A stretch of DNA of 41,812 nucleotides, from the NCBI GenBank assembly GCA_021771115.1, contig JAETPP010000006.1:1-41812 (forward strand), written 5' to 3'. The DNA comes from Bacillota bacterium (GTDB lineage Bacteria > Bacillota > Clostridia > Oscillospirales > Acutalibacteraceae). Each line of letters begins with the position of its first letter. Position 1 is the first letter of the stretch. Made by a program: the position numbers and the translations under genes. The notes beneath the pieces are model-generated. The model ran no database searches. It saw only the letters and a list, made by a program, of their open reading frames with translations, and was not told the origin of the DNA. Positions 22,613-29,640 of the stretch are shown piece by piece.

Positions 22613-23742
22613 GAGAACAGGTGTATTTGGCCCGGTGTGAAACCTACCGGGCGGAGGAATTGGAGCCGCTGATCCACCGCATGTTCGAAAGCCTCCATGT
22701 GTACGAAGAGCTAAAGCCGGGTATGACAGTGGTGGTAAAGCCCAATCTTGTCATACGGGCAAAGCCGGAAGAGGCGGTGGCTACCCACCCAGCCTTTGCG
22801 GCGGCGGTGGGAAAATGCGTGAAAAAGGCCGGGGCCAAGGTGCTCATTGCTGAAAGCCCCGGCGGCCCCTATACCCCCGGGCTGATGAAGGCCCATTTCA
22901 AAGCCTGCGGCTATACGGACATGGCGGAACAGAACGGCTTTTCCTTATATACCGATTGTAAAAGCCGGGAGGTTTCTCTGCCGGAGGGCTCTGTCTGCCG
23001 GCAGCTTTCCATTGTGGAGCCCTTTCTGGACGGGGACTATCTCATCGACCTGGCAAAGCTGAAAACCCATTCCATGGTGAGCTTTTCCGGGGCGGTGAAA
23101 AACCTGTTCGGCGCGGTGCCCGGCCTGCAAAAGCCGGAGCTGCACTGTAGGTTTCCGGGAAAAGAAGAATTTTCTCAAATGCTGGTGGATCTGTGCGGCC
23201 TTCTCCGGCCGGGTCTCTCTCTGCTCGATGGGATTTGGGCCATGGAAGGGGACGGTCCTACAGGCGGTTCCCGCAGGGAGCTGGGGGCGGTGATCGCCTC
23301 CAAAAATCCCTATGCCGCCGATGTGTGCGCGGCGGATCTGGTGGGCATAGAGCCCGCCTCCGTTTTGATGCTGCGCTATGGGAACGAACAGGGCTTTGGC
23401 CCCATTGCTCCGGAAGAGCTGGAGCTGATCGGAGATCTCCCGGAAAGCCTGCGGCAGGTGGATTTTAAGCAGGCAAGGGCCTCCAGCACAGATTTTATCG
23501 ACAAGCTGCCGAAGGCTTTGCGCCCTCTGGCGAAAAAGCTTGCCACGCCTTACCCGCGCATCGACAAAAAGGGCTGCGTGGGCTGCGGAAAATGTGCGGA
23601 AAGCTGCCCCCGGCACACCATCGAGATCAAAAACGGGAAAGCGGAGATCGACTATAAAAACTGCATCCACTGCTTTTGCTGCCACGAAATGTGCCCCCGG
23701 CACGTGATCGGCGTGCGCAGGCTGGGTGCGTTCAGGCTGTGA
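22609..23742 (+). CDS. DUF362 protein with C-terminal 2[4Fe-4S] ferredoxin domain
   Basis: The 377-residue protein has an N-terminal DUF362 domain (MTVVVKPNLVIRAKPEEAVATH, AKVLIAESPGGPYTPG, DLAKLKTHSMVSFSGAVKNLFG, LLDGIWAMEGDGPTGG). The C-terminus is a bacterial ferredoxin-like pair of CxxCxxCxxxCP motifs (CVGCGKCAESCP and CIHCFCCHEMCP, about residues 322-365). It is thus a predicted cytoplasmic iron-sulfur protein of unknown electron partner. It overlaps the aminotransferase stop by ATGA and is followed 7 bases later by ispE, so it belongs to the operon. What redox step it serves is unknown. Confidence 0.93.
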   Translation: MREQVYLARCETYRAEELEPLIHRMFESLHVYEELKPGMTVVVKPNLVIRAKPEEAVATHPAFAAAVGKCVKKAGAKVLIAESPGGPYTPGLMKAHFKACGYTDMAEQNGFSLYTDCKSREVSLPEGSVCRQLSIVEPFLDGDYLIDLAKLKTHSMVSFSGAVKNLFGAVPGLQKPELHCRFPGKEEFSQMLVDLCGLLRPGLSLLDGIWAMEGDGPTGGSRRELGAVIASKNPYAADVCAADLVGIEPASVLMLRYGNEQGFGPIAPEELELIGDLPESLRQVDFKQARASSTDFIDKLPKALRPLAKKLATPYPRIDKKGCVGCGKCAESCPRHTIEIKNGKAEIDYKNCIHCFCCHEMCPRHVIGVRRLGAFRL

Positions 23743-23749
23743 AAAAATC

Positions 23750-24610
23750 ATGAAACTGAAGGCATATGGAAAAATAAATCTCACCCTGGACGTGACGGGG
23801 AAGCGGGAGGACGGCTTTCACCTGCTGGATACGGTAATGCAAAGCGTTTCCGTGTGGGACGAGGTGGAGCTTACCCCCGGCGGTGAGCCCGGGATCCGCC
23901 TGCGGTGCGACAGGGGATATCTTCCCACAGATACGAAAAACACGGCGTACCGTGCCGCCGCTCTCTTTTTCCAACACTGCGGGATCAAAGGAGAGGGGCT
24001 TACAATCTCTCTGCGGAAGCATATTCCTACCCGGGCCGGCATGGGCGGCGGCAGCGCCGACGCCGCTGCCGTGCTTTTTGGGCTTGATCGGCTTTATGAA
24101 ACAAGGCTGGGGCTTCCCGTTTTATTGGAGCTGGGCGGGCAGATCGGGGCCGATGTGCCCTTCTGCATTCACGGCGGCACCTGCCGCTGCACAGGCCTGG
24201 GGGAGAAGCTGGAGCCGGTTCCCCCCCTGCCGGACTGCTTTCTGGTGATCTGCAAGCCCCCTGCCGGGATGAGCACCCCCAGGGCCTATGCGCTGTTAGA
24301 CCAGTACCCCCTTTCCCAAGCGCAGGCCACCCCAAGGCTGGTGGAAGCCCTGGAAGCCGGGGACCTGCGGCAGACCGGCAGGGCTCTTTCCAACCGCTTT
24401 GACGAAACCATGAAGCTTTCCCAGGTGCGCGCCATAAAAAGACTGATGCTTTCCGCCGGAGCCCTGGGCGCCATGATGACCGGCAGCGGCTCCGCCGTGT
24501 ACGGCATTTTTGACAGGGTGGAAAAGGCAAAAAACTGCATGCGCCTTCTGGAGCGCAAAGGCGAGGTCTTCCTTTCCAGACCCCGCGATCACGGCGTGGA
24601 GGAAGGGTGA
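23750..24610 (+). CDS. ispE: 4-diphosphocytidyl-2-C-methyl-D-erythritol kinase
   Basis: IspE phosphorylates CDP-methylerythritol in the MEP isoprenoid pathway. The 286-residue product has the GHMP-kinase features: KAYGKINLTLDVTGKREDGF (N-terminal signature), the ATP loop IPTRAGMGGGSADAAAVLFG (about 89-108) and the C-terminal ALGAMMTGSGSAVYGIF. ATG 23750 lies 7 bases after the DUF362 stop with only a weak ribosome site, so coupling is likely. It is last in the operon and ends just before a strong terminator. In many Clostridia ispE is near regulatory or cell-wall genes; here it follows an amino-acid operon. Confidence 0.97.
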   Translation: MKLKAYGKINLTLDVTGKREDGFHLLDTVMQSVSVWDEVELTPGGEPGIRLRCDRGYLPTDTKNTAYRAAALFFQHCGIKGEGLTISLRKHIPTRAGMGGGSADAAAVLFGLDRLYETRLGLPVLLELGGQIGADVPFCIHGGTCRCTGLGEKLEPVPPLPDCFLVICKPPAGMSTPRAYALLDQYPLSQAQATPRLVEALEAGDLRQTGRALSNRFDETMKLSQVRAIKRLMLSAGALGAMMTGSGSAVYGIFDRVEKAKNCMRLLERKGEVFLSRPRDHGVEEG

Positions 24611-24615
24611 AAAAA

Positions 24616-24645
24616 GTGCCGCTGCATTTTGCAGCGGCACTTTTT
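24616..24645 (+). terminator. Intrinsic terminator after ispE
   Basis: Arms GTGCCGCTGC (24616-24625) and GCAGCGGCAC (24631-24640) with an ATTTT loop and TTTTT tail, preceded by a run of A. It closes the PHP-to-ispE operon and could work in both directions. Confidence 0.95.
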
Positions 24646-25215
24646 AGATGCTGGATACTGGATGCTAGATGCTGGATGATGGTGCCGCTGCTGCGCAGCG
24701 CATGGGAAAGAAAGGGTGAGGGAAGAGCGGTAAATTATTGTTTATTATATGGTTAGTCGTAGGGGAGGCTTTCCCTAAGTCGCTAAATTCCAATTTAACA
24801 CACTATCCACCCTCACTCTCTGTCATCCTGAGGAAAAAAGGCGCTTCGCGCCTTCTTGACGAAGGATCTCGGCTAGTACTAACCGGCGCATTCAGAGGAA
24901 TTTGTACCCGCCAACGACTACAAACCGAGATTCTTCACCGCTTCGCAGTTCAGAATGACAGTGAAAAAAGAGACAGGTTTCACTTTCGGTCGGGCCGCAT
25001 GCTTACAAATACCGCCTGCCATCTTCACGAGTTGGTGCAGCGGCACGCTGCTAAATTCCAATTTAACACACTATCCACCCCCACACACTGTCATTCTGAA
25101 CAAAAGCAAAGCTTGCTTTGCTTTCAGTGAAGGATCTCGGCCCGCAGCAACCGGCGCAAATGCCCTTGTCCTTAAAATTGCTCATTCCTCATTTCTAATT
25201 TTTCATTCTCCATTT
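24646..25215. repeat. Mosaic intergenic repeat element R5 (compound)
   Basis: No gene lies in this gap of nearly 600 bases. It holds a tandem of TGGATAC/TGGATGC units (24653-24680), then a short unit with both ends, GCGGTAAATTATTGTTTATT (24727-24746) and CTAAATTCCAATTTAACACAC (24783-24803). A full module B follows (24820-24961) with an inner AACCGGCGCATTCAGAGG block, then module C (about 24987-25047, hairpin GCAGCGGCACGCTGC) and a second right end (25051-25071). Next are a left half of module B with a different stem (AGCAAAGCTTGCTTTGCT) and an AACCGGCGCAAATGCCC block. Last is a light CATT/TAATTTTTCATT run (25178-25215) that overlaps the 3' end of the next gene. Confidence 0.8.
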
Positions 25216-25863
25216 CCCCTGCTTCCTCCTGCACCGAAGGAAAACAGCGGCGAAAAGCAGGAGAAGGCCTCCAAAAAACAGAACAGGCTGAAAGCCGGGG
25301 GTGTAATTTTGACCGCCCGGGAAGGGGCAAAGGGCTTCCAGGCCCCATTCCTTCATGCGCTCCCGCCCGGTCATGGCGCAGAGGATGAAATACAGCACCG
25401 GCACCAGATAAGCGGCGGGCAGGTTTTCCCACAGGGCGTAGCAGAAGGCCCCCAGCCCGCCTAGAAACAGGGAAGCGGAAACCGCCGCGCTCCACAGGCC
25501 GGGCATGGTCTCGCAGTGAAGCAGCTTGAGAAAAAGCAGCGCCCCGGCGGGCAGCGCCAGCAGAAACAGGAGCCCGCAGGCCGCCCGCACGCCGAAGAGC
25601 AAAGTAAGGGGTGTGTTTCGCATACGGATCACATCCAGAATTTTTTCATCCTGCTCCGGCAGGAACAGAGGCGTGAGCAGTAAAAGCCCGGTAGGGGGAA
25701 GGAAAATCAGCAGAAAGCTCATGGTAACATCCGCTTCCCAGTAGCTGGGCCACATGAGAAGAAAGGCCCCGGCAAGCAGCCCAAGGGAGAGCAGAAGATG
25801 GGGCGGCAGATTATTCTTCAGGCATACCCTTGCTATGGGAAAAACGCGTTTTGAGAGCGTCAA
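25195..25863 (-). CDS. ABC-2 type permease-like membrane protein
   Basis: The roughly 222-residue protein has about six hydrophobic helices (LLLSLGLLAGAFLLMWPS, FLLIFLPPTGLLLLTPLF, AACGLLFLLALPAGALLFL, AAVSASLFLGGLGAFCYAL, AYLVPVLYFILCAM, PVLFFGGLLLLFAAVFL), as in small ABC-2 export permeases. No start with a clean site exists downstream of the previous gene. I choose TTG 25863, which has AGGTGG 7 bases upstream, giving a 53-base overlap with the preceding permease gene. The last codons (KWRMKN) lie in a CATT-rich repeat, so the natural C-terminus may have been altered. It is the third gene of the exporter operon. Confidence 0.7.
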   Translation of the reverse strand: MTLSKRVFPIARVCLKNNLPPHLLLSLGLLAGAFLLMWPSYWEADVTMSFLLIFLPPTGLLLLTPLFLPEQDEKILDVIRMRNTPLTLLFGVRAACGLLFLLALPAGALLFLKLLHCETMPGLWSAAVSASLFLGGLGAFCYALWENLPAAYLVPVLYFILCAMTGRERMKEWGLEALCPFPGGQNYTPGFQPVLFFGGLLLLFAAVFLRCRRKQGKWRMKN

Positions 25864-27085
25864 AGTGAAACCACCTGCCTTTCCGTTTTTGTTCCAGAAC
25901 CAGGGCGGAAAGCCCCACAAGGGCCAGCGCTATAGCGGTGTAAAGCAGCCGGTTTGTGAGAAGCTCTCCAAAATGGCTTTGAAAGGTGGAGCTCCCCATC
26001 AAATCGTTGTGCCGGGGCATCAGAACAAAGCCGTCATATCCGCCGTCTATTTCCCGCATGCCGCGGTTTAGGTCCACAAACCAAAGGGCAAGCACAGCGG
26101 CAAGGCCGATGGGCGTGTCGGTAAACTCTGTGAAAAGTAGGCCCAGCGCGCAGGAAAACAGCACAGTGGGCAAGATCCAGCCCAGGGCATATTTGCAGTA
26201 GGCCAGCAGATCGATCTGGCTGCCGCTGTACAATAGGGCGCTGCGAACGGTATCGATCCCCGCAAGCAACAGCACTGGCGCCATGGAAAGCAGTACCGCC
26301 GCACCGTACCGGGTCAGCGTCAGCCGCAGGGAGGAAACCCGCCGGGTAAAGATAAGCTCCCGCATGTTGGCCCGGCGGTCCCGCAGACACTCTGATACCA
26401 TGAGAAAGGCGGGAAGAAAGGCGCAGAAGATTGTCATATAGTCGGAAAAGAGCCGGGCGTGGGCTCCGGTGTACCGGTCGGTATCCCGTGCCTCTTCATA
26501 TTCCTGTAAGGCCTCTTCATAGGTTTTTCCCCGATAGGCAAAGGAGGAAAGGCGTTCCTCCTGATAGTCGCTTCCCCCTCCAAGCAAGGCGTCCGCCTGG
26601 TTCATCAGCTCCCGGAAGCGGGCGTAGGAAATACCCTGCGCGGGAGCAAGGCCCCGGGCCGTATCCGGCTCTGTTGCGGTCATACTTCCGTCTGGGTTCA
26701 TGATCACGGTGGCGCCGCCCTGAAAATCTCCGGCACGGGCAAGAACCTCCTCTTTCTCTGTCCCGGAAAGCTGAGAAAGCAGCTCTGTCATTTTATCCTG
26801 CTCCTTTTCGCCCAGCCGGACATTGCGGAGAAAGCCCCAGGGGTAGGTCGTATAACGATTTTCCGCAAATTCTCCAAACAGGCTGTTTAATGCCCCCGGC
26901 ATTACAAGCTCCGGGTCGTCCGTGTGGACTAGACCGTAATTTTCCAACCCCGGCTGGGGGGCTGTGATCTTTTTTCCCTCGTTCAGATATCCACTGAGCT
27001 GGCTTTGGTAGAAGATCAGCAGGGTGAGAAACAGCAGCAGAAAGGGAATGGAAAGAGCTCCCTTTTTCAGCTCCTTTCGGAACAT
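25811..27085 (-). CDS. ABC-2 type transporter permease with large extracytoplasmic domain
   Basis: The 424-residue product has a first membrane helix (SIPFLLLFLTLLIFYQ, about 12-28) and then a roughly 180-residue hydrophilic loop with coiled segments (about 30-215). A cluster of helices fills the second half (YMTIFCAFLPAFLMVSECL, AAVLLSMAPVLLLAGIDTV, WILPTVLFSCALGLLF, IGLAAVLALWFVDL, LLYTAIALALVGLSALVLE). This layout is that of ABC-2 family exporter permeases. ATG 27085 has GGAGG 6 bases upstream and overlaps the ATPase gene by 19 bases. With the next gene it would form the membrane part of the exporter. The cargo is unknown; the adjacent divergent small proteins do not reveal it. Confidence 0.85.
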   Translation of the reverse strand: MFRKELKKGALSIPFLLLFLTLLIFYQSQLSGYLNEGKKITAPQPGLENYGLVHTDDPELVMPGALNSLFGEFAENRYTTYPWGFLRNVRLGEKEQDKMTELLSQLSGTEKEEVLARAGDFQGGATVIMNPDGSMTATEPDTARGLAPAQGISYARFRELMNQADALLGGGSDYQEERLSSFAYRGKTYEEALQEYEEARDTDRYTGAHARLFSDYMTIFCAFLPAFLMVSECLRDRRANMRELIFTRRVSSLRLTLTRYGAAVLLSMAPVLLLAGIDTVRSALLYSGSQIDLLAYCKYALGWILPTVLFSCALGLLFTEFTDTPIGLAAVLALWFVDLNRGMREIDGGYDGFVLMPRHNDLMGSSTFQSHFGELLTNRLLYTAIALALVGLSALVLEQKRKGRWFHFDALKTRFSHSKGMPEE

Positions 27086-27816
27086 ACGGAACCCTCCTTT
27101 CCGCTGTGGATACAGGCAAGGTACGCCCGCTCCATGTTAGGCTCTCCGGTAGCTTCCAGCAGCTCACTGACCGTGCCGGAGTAGCGCAGCCTGCCGCTGT
27201 CCAGGATCGCCAGATTTTCACAGGCCTCTTCGATATCGCTGACGATGTGGGTGGAAAGCAGCACGGTTTTTTCCTTTGCCAGCTCCTGAAACAGCTCCCG
27301 GAACCGCACCCGCTCCTCCGGGTCCAGCCCGGCGGTGGGCTCGTCGGCAATGATGACCTGGGGGTTATGGAGCAGCGCCTGGGCGATCCCCAGCCGGCGC
27401 TTCATGCCGCCGGAAAGGGCCTTTACCTTTTTCCCGGCCTGCTCCATTAGGTTCACCTGCTCCAGCAGCATCTTGATCCGCCTGCGCCGCAAAGATTTTT
27501 CCATGCCGGAAAGCACGCCCAGGTAATCCAGGGCCTCAAAGACGGACATAGAGGGATAAAGGGAAAATTCCTGGGGCAGGTAGCCTGTCATTTCCCGAAT
27601 TTTCCCGGCCTGAGAAACGGAAACGCCCCCCACGGTGACTTTCCCGCTTTTGGGAGTGAGCAGGGTGCAGAGGGTTTTCATCAGGGTGGTTTTCCCCGCC
27701 CCGTTTCTCCCCAGCAGGCCGAACATGCCCTGGGGAATGACAAAGCTCACATCACAAAGGACTTCCTTTTTTCCATAGCTTTGACATAAATGGGAGATCA
27801 CGATTTCCCGATCCAC
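27067..27816 (-). CDS. ABC transporter ATP-binding protein
   Basis: The 249-residue ATPase has all motifs: Walker A GLLGRNGAGKTTLMKTL, Q-loop GYLPQEFSLYPSMSV, signature ALSGGMKRRLGIAQAL, Walker B VIIADEPTAGLDP and the switch His in STHIVSDIEE. It resembles ABC-2 exporter ATPases. Start GTG 27816 is chosen since GGAA lies 9 bases upstream; GTG 27825 would directly abut that site. The ribosome site is inside a long hairpin (27820-27866), suggesting translational control. It is first in the exporter operon, overlapping the permease gene. Confidence 0.93.
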   Translation of the reverse strand: MDREIVISHLCQSYGKKEVLCDVSFVIPQGMFGLLGRNGAGKTTLMKTLCTLLTPKSGKVTVGGVSVSQAGKIREMTGYLPQEFSLYPSMSVFEALDYLGVLSGMEKSLRRRRIKMLLEQVNLMEQAGKKVKALSGGMKRRLGIAQALLHNPQVIIADEPTAGLDPEERVRFRELFQELAKEKTVLLSTHIVSDIEEACENLAILDSGRLRYSGTVSELLEATGEPNMERAYLACIHSGKEGSVCSERS

Positions 27817-27819
27817 AAA

Positions 27820-27866
27820 AAACACTTCCTTTTTCTGAGGTTTCCCCCAGAATACAGGAAGTGTTT
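27820..27866 (-). promoter_or_regulatory. Hairpin sequestering the Shine-Dalgarno of the ABC ATPase gene
   Basis: On the minus strand AAACACTTCCT (27856-27866) pairs perfectly with AGGAAGTGTTT (27820-27830), and TTCTG (27848-27852) with CAGAA (27833-27837), leaving a 10-base loop. The right arm contains AGGAAG, the only ribosome-binding site of the gene, so the folded leader would block initiation. The 5' arm must be transcribed for this to matter; no clear minus-strand promoter was found. Confidence 0.55.
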
Positions 27867-27985
27867 CACATTTTTCTCAACCCGGATGTTGGATCGAAGC
27901 CGCCGGGTGCGGGAGAAGTGCGGAAGGAGAATAACTCTCTTTTGCTTCGGGAAATAAAAATTTTTCCCGGGGTGAGTGTTTTTCT

Positions 27986-28012
27986 GACTTTTGTTGTATA
28001 AAAGGAAAAGTC
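27986..28012. promoter_or_regulatory. Possible divergent promoter/operator
   Basis: GACTTTT (27986-27992) and AAAAGTC (28006-28012) flank TATAAA (27997-28002) on the plus strand and an overlapping TATACA on the minus strand. This could serve the divergent ABC exporter and small-protein genes. -35 elements are poor, so the evidence is weak. A second inverted repeat CGGGAAA/TTTCCCG is nearby (27949-27969). Confidence 0.3.
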
Positions 28013-28094
28013 AATAGCAGAAACAGAATCAGAAATCGATGATGCTTTCGGCGGCAAATTTTGGGAAATCACATTTTAAACAGAGGCGATCACT

Positions 28095-28544
28095 GTGAAA
28101 AAGAAGCTCCTAATCATATCCCTTTTCGCTATTTTAGGCATCCTGCTGGCTTTCGGAGCTTACCGGATCGACATTCTGATAAATGGAGAAAGACTTCCCA
28201 TTAGCAATGAGATTCCACAAATGATAGAAGTTTTTCCACCAATAGGAAGCGAGAAATCCCATACAGTTTTGAAAATAGAAAGCGATGAAGAAGAGATTCG
28301 GGAGATTGTATCGTTGTTTCGCGAAATCAGATATAAAACCTGTGAGCAAAGCGGCCATGAAACAGATTCGTACGCGTTGTATTTCCGCTACGCTCACTAT
28401 GGAATATCGCTCAGGCTGTTTCCTGACGCAGTAGCGATCTGGGGAGACGAGAATCTTCTTTATACCGTAACAGACGCAGAGCTTTTGCAAAGAAAAGCAG
28501 AACAGCTGGATCAGCTTGTTTGGCCTGCGGACGTGGAGGGATAG
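28095..28544 (+). CDS. Membrane-anchored small protein, paralog 1 of 3
   Basis: This 149-residue protein of unknown function has an N-terminal membrane helix (KKKLLIISLFAILGILLAFG) followed by an extracytoplasmic domain. It shares with the next gene the near-identical segment AYRIDILINGERLPISNEIP, the acidic SDEEEIREIVSLFREIRY helix and the ending IWGDENLLYTV. No lipobox or AxA site is evident, so it is probably membrane-tethered. Start GTG 28095 has AGAGG 8 bases upstream. Base composition is AT-richer than the neighbouring housekeeping genes, a hint of transfer. It is divergent from the ABC exporter, and 8 bases separate it from paralog 2. Confidence 0.8.
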   Translation: MKKKLLIISLFAILGILLAFGAYRIDILINGERLPISNEIPQMIEVFPPIGSEKSHTVLKIESDEEEIREIVSLFREIRYKTCEQSGHETDSYALYFRYAHYGISLRLFPDAVAIWGDENLLYTVTDAELLQRKAEQLDQLVWPADVEG

Positions 28545-28552
28545 AAAGCACA

Positions 28553-28999
28553 ATGAAAAAGCGAATCCTGATAATCGGGCTTTTACTTATTACGTGCGCG
28601 CTGCTTGTTTTCGGAGCCTATCGGATCGATATTTTGCTAAACGGGGAAAGGCTTCCGATCAGCAATGAAATTCCAAAAAAGGTGGAATTCTCAAGATCGG
28701 ACATAGAAAATCACGAATACGCCATTTTGGAAATAGAAAATGATGAAGAAAAAATCCGGGAGATCATATCATTTCTGAAAAATATCAGATATGAGAATTG
28801 CGAACCCAGCGGACGCGACAGCGATCAAATCTATTCCATAAAGCTTCGCTATGTGCACTATCTCGCTTCCCTTGTGGTGTTTCCTGATGGTATCAAGATA
28901 TGGGGAGACGCAGACAACACGATACTTTACTATGCAAAAGCCCCCGAAAAGCTGCAGGAGGAAGCCGCGCGGCTGGATCGGCTGATTCTTGGGGAATAA
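28553..28999 (+). CDS. Membrane-anchored small protein, paralog 2 of 3
   Basis: The 148-residue product has the same plan as its neighbour: membrane helix (RILIIGLLLITCALLVFG), AYRIDILLNGERLPISNEIP, the acidic NDEEKIREIISFLKNIRY helix, RYVHY and KIWGDADNTILYYAKAPEK. It is clearly a tandem duplicate of paralog 1, with changes mostly in the loop after EIP. The start ATG 28553 has GGAGGG 12 bases upstream. It is AT-rich like paralog 1. No known domain is recognised. Confidence 0.82.
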   Translation: MKKRILIIGLLLITCALLVFGAYRIDILLNGERLPISNEIPKKVEFSRSDIENHEYAILEIENDEEKIREIISFLKNIRYENCEPSGRDSDQIYSIKLRYVHYLASLVVFPDGIKIWGDADNTILYYAKAPEKLQEEAARLDRLILGE

Positions 29000-29032
29000 G
29001 CCTGTTTTGCAGTTACCGGAGGTGAACATGCC

Positions 29033-29500
29033 ATGAAAAAACGAATCCTGATAAGCTGCGCCGCCCTTCTCGCGGGTGTTCTTGCCGCGATAGCGTTTTT
29101 TGTGGGCGACAGGCTGATAAACGGCGGCAAGCTTCCGCTGAGAAAAGAGCTTCCCGTAAAAATAGCCTTCAGCTTTAAGGAGTCTCAGAGCGATCACAAC
29201 GAATTCACGCTGGAGGAGGATGGGGAGCTGATCGAGGAATTTGTTTCCTACCTGAGGGAATTTCGGTATGACGACTATTTTGAAATGCCTTTTATTCTGG
29301 GCTGGTCAGGCGATAATTTCGGCCTCACCTACAGCGACGGCGAGTGGTGGCATATTGCGCTGGTGGCCGAAGAGGGCTTTGAGATACAGAAGGGAAGCGG
29401 AAAGAGCATTCTGTATTACGCCAAGGACGATGATGAATTCCGTTCCAAAGGCGAGTATTTTCTTGAGAAATTTTCGAAAGGCAAACGGAGAGGAGAGTAG
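29033..29500 (+). CDS. Membrane-anchored small protein, paralog 3 of 3 (diverged)
   Basis: This 155-residue protein keeps the plan of paralogs 1 and 2 but is more diverged: membrane helix (ISCAALLAGVLAAIAFFVG), DRLINGGKLPLRKELP in place of DILINGERLPISNEIP, an EDGELIEEFVSYLREFRY helix and SILYYAKDDDEF matching the TILYYAKAPEK end of paralog 2. GGAGG lies 10 bases before ATG 29033. An out-of-frame ATGCCATGA (29028-29036), a two-codon frame, overlaps the start and might tune translation. The function is unknown. Confidence 0.82.
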   Translation: MKKRILISCAALLAGVLAAIAFFVGDRLINGGKLPLRKELPVKIAFSFKESQSDHNEFTLEEDGELIEEFVSYLREFRYDDYFEMPFILGWSGDNFGLTYSDGEWWHIALVAEEGFEIQKGSGKSILYYAKDDDEFRSKGEYFLEKFSKGKRRGE

Positions 29501-29555
29501 AAAGGCGAAAGAACGCTCTTTTTTAAAGGCTCCTAGCAGTAAATAAAGCAAAAAC

Positions 29556-29601
29556 CCGGGAATACCGGCCGTACAAACGGCAAACGGCATTCCCGGATTT
29601 T
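29556..29601. terminator. Bidirectional terminator between paralog 3 and the metallophosphoesterase
   Basis: CCGGGAAT (29556-29563) pairs with ATTCCCGG (29589-29596), with an inner GCCGT/ACGGC stem. ATTTTCT follows on the plus strand and a better GTTTTTGCTTT on the minus strand, so it can end both convergent transcripts. Confidence 0.8.
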
Positions 29602-29640
29602 CTGAGGGGAACTTTTCCTGGAAAACAGTACTATCTGACG

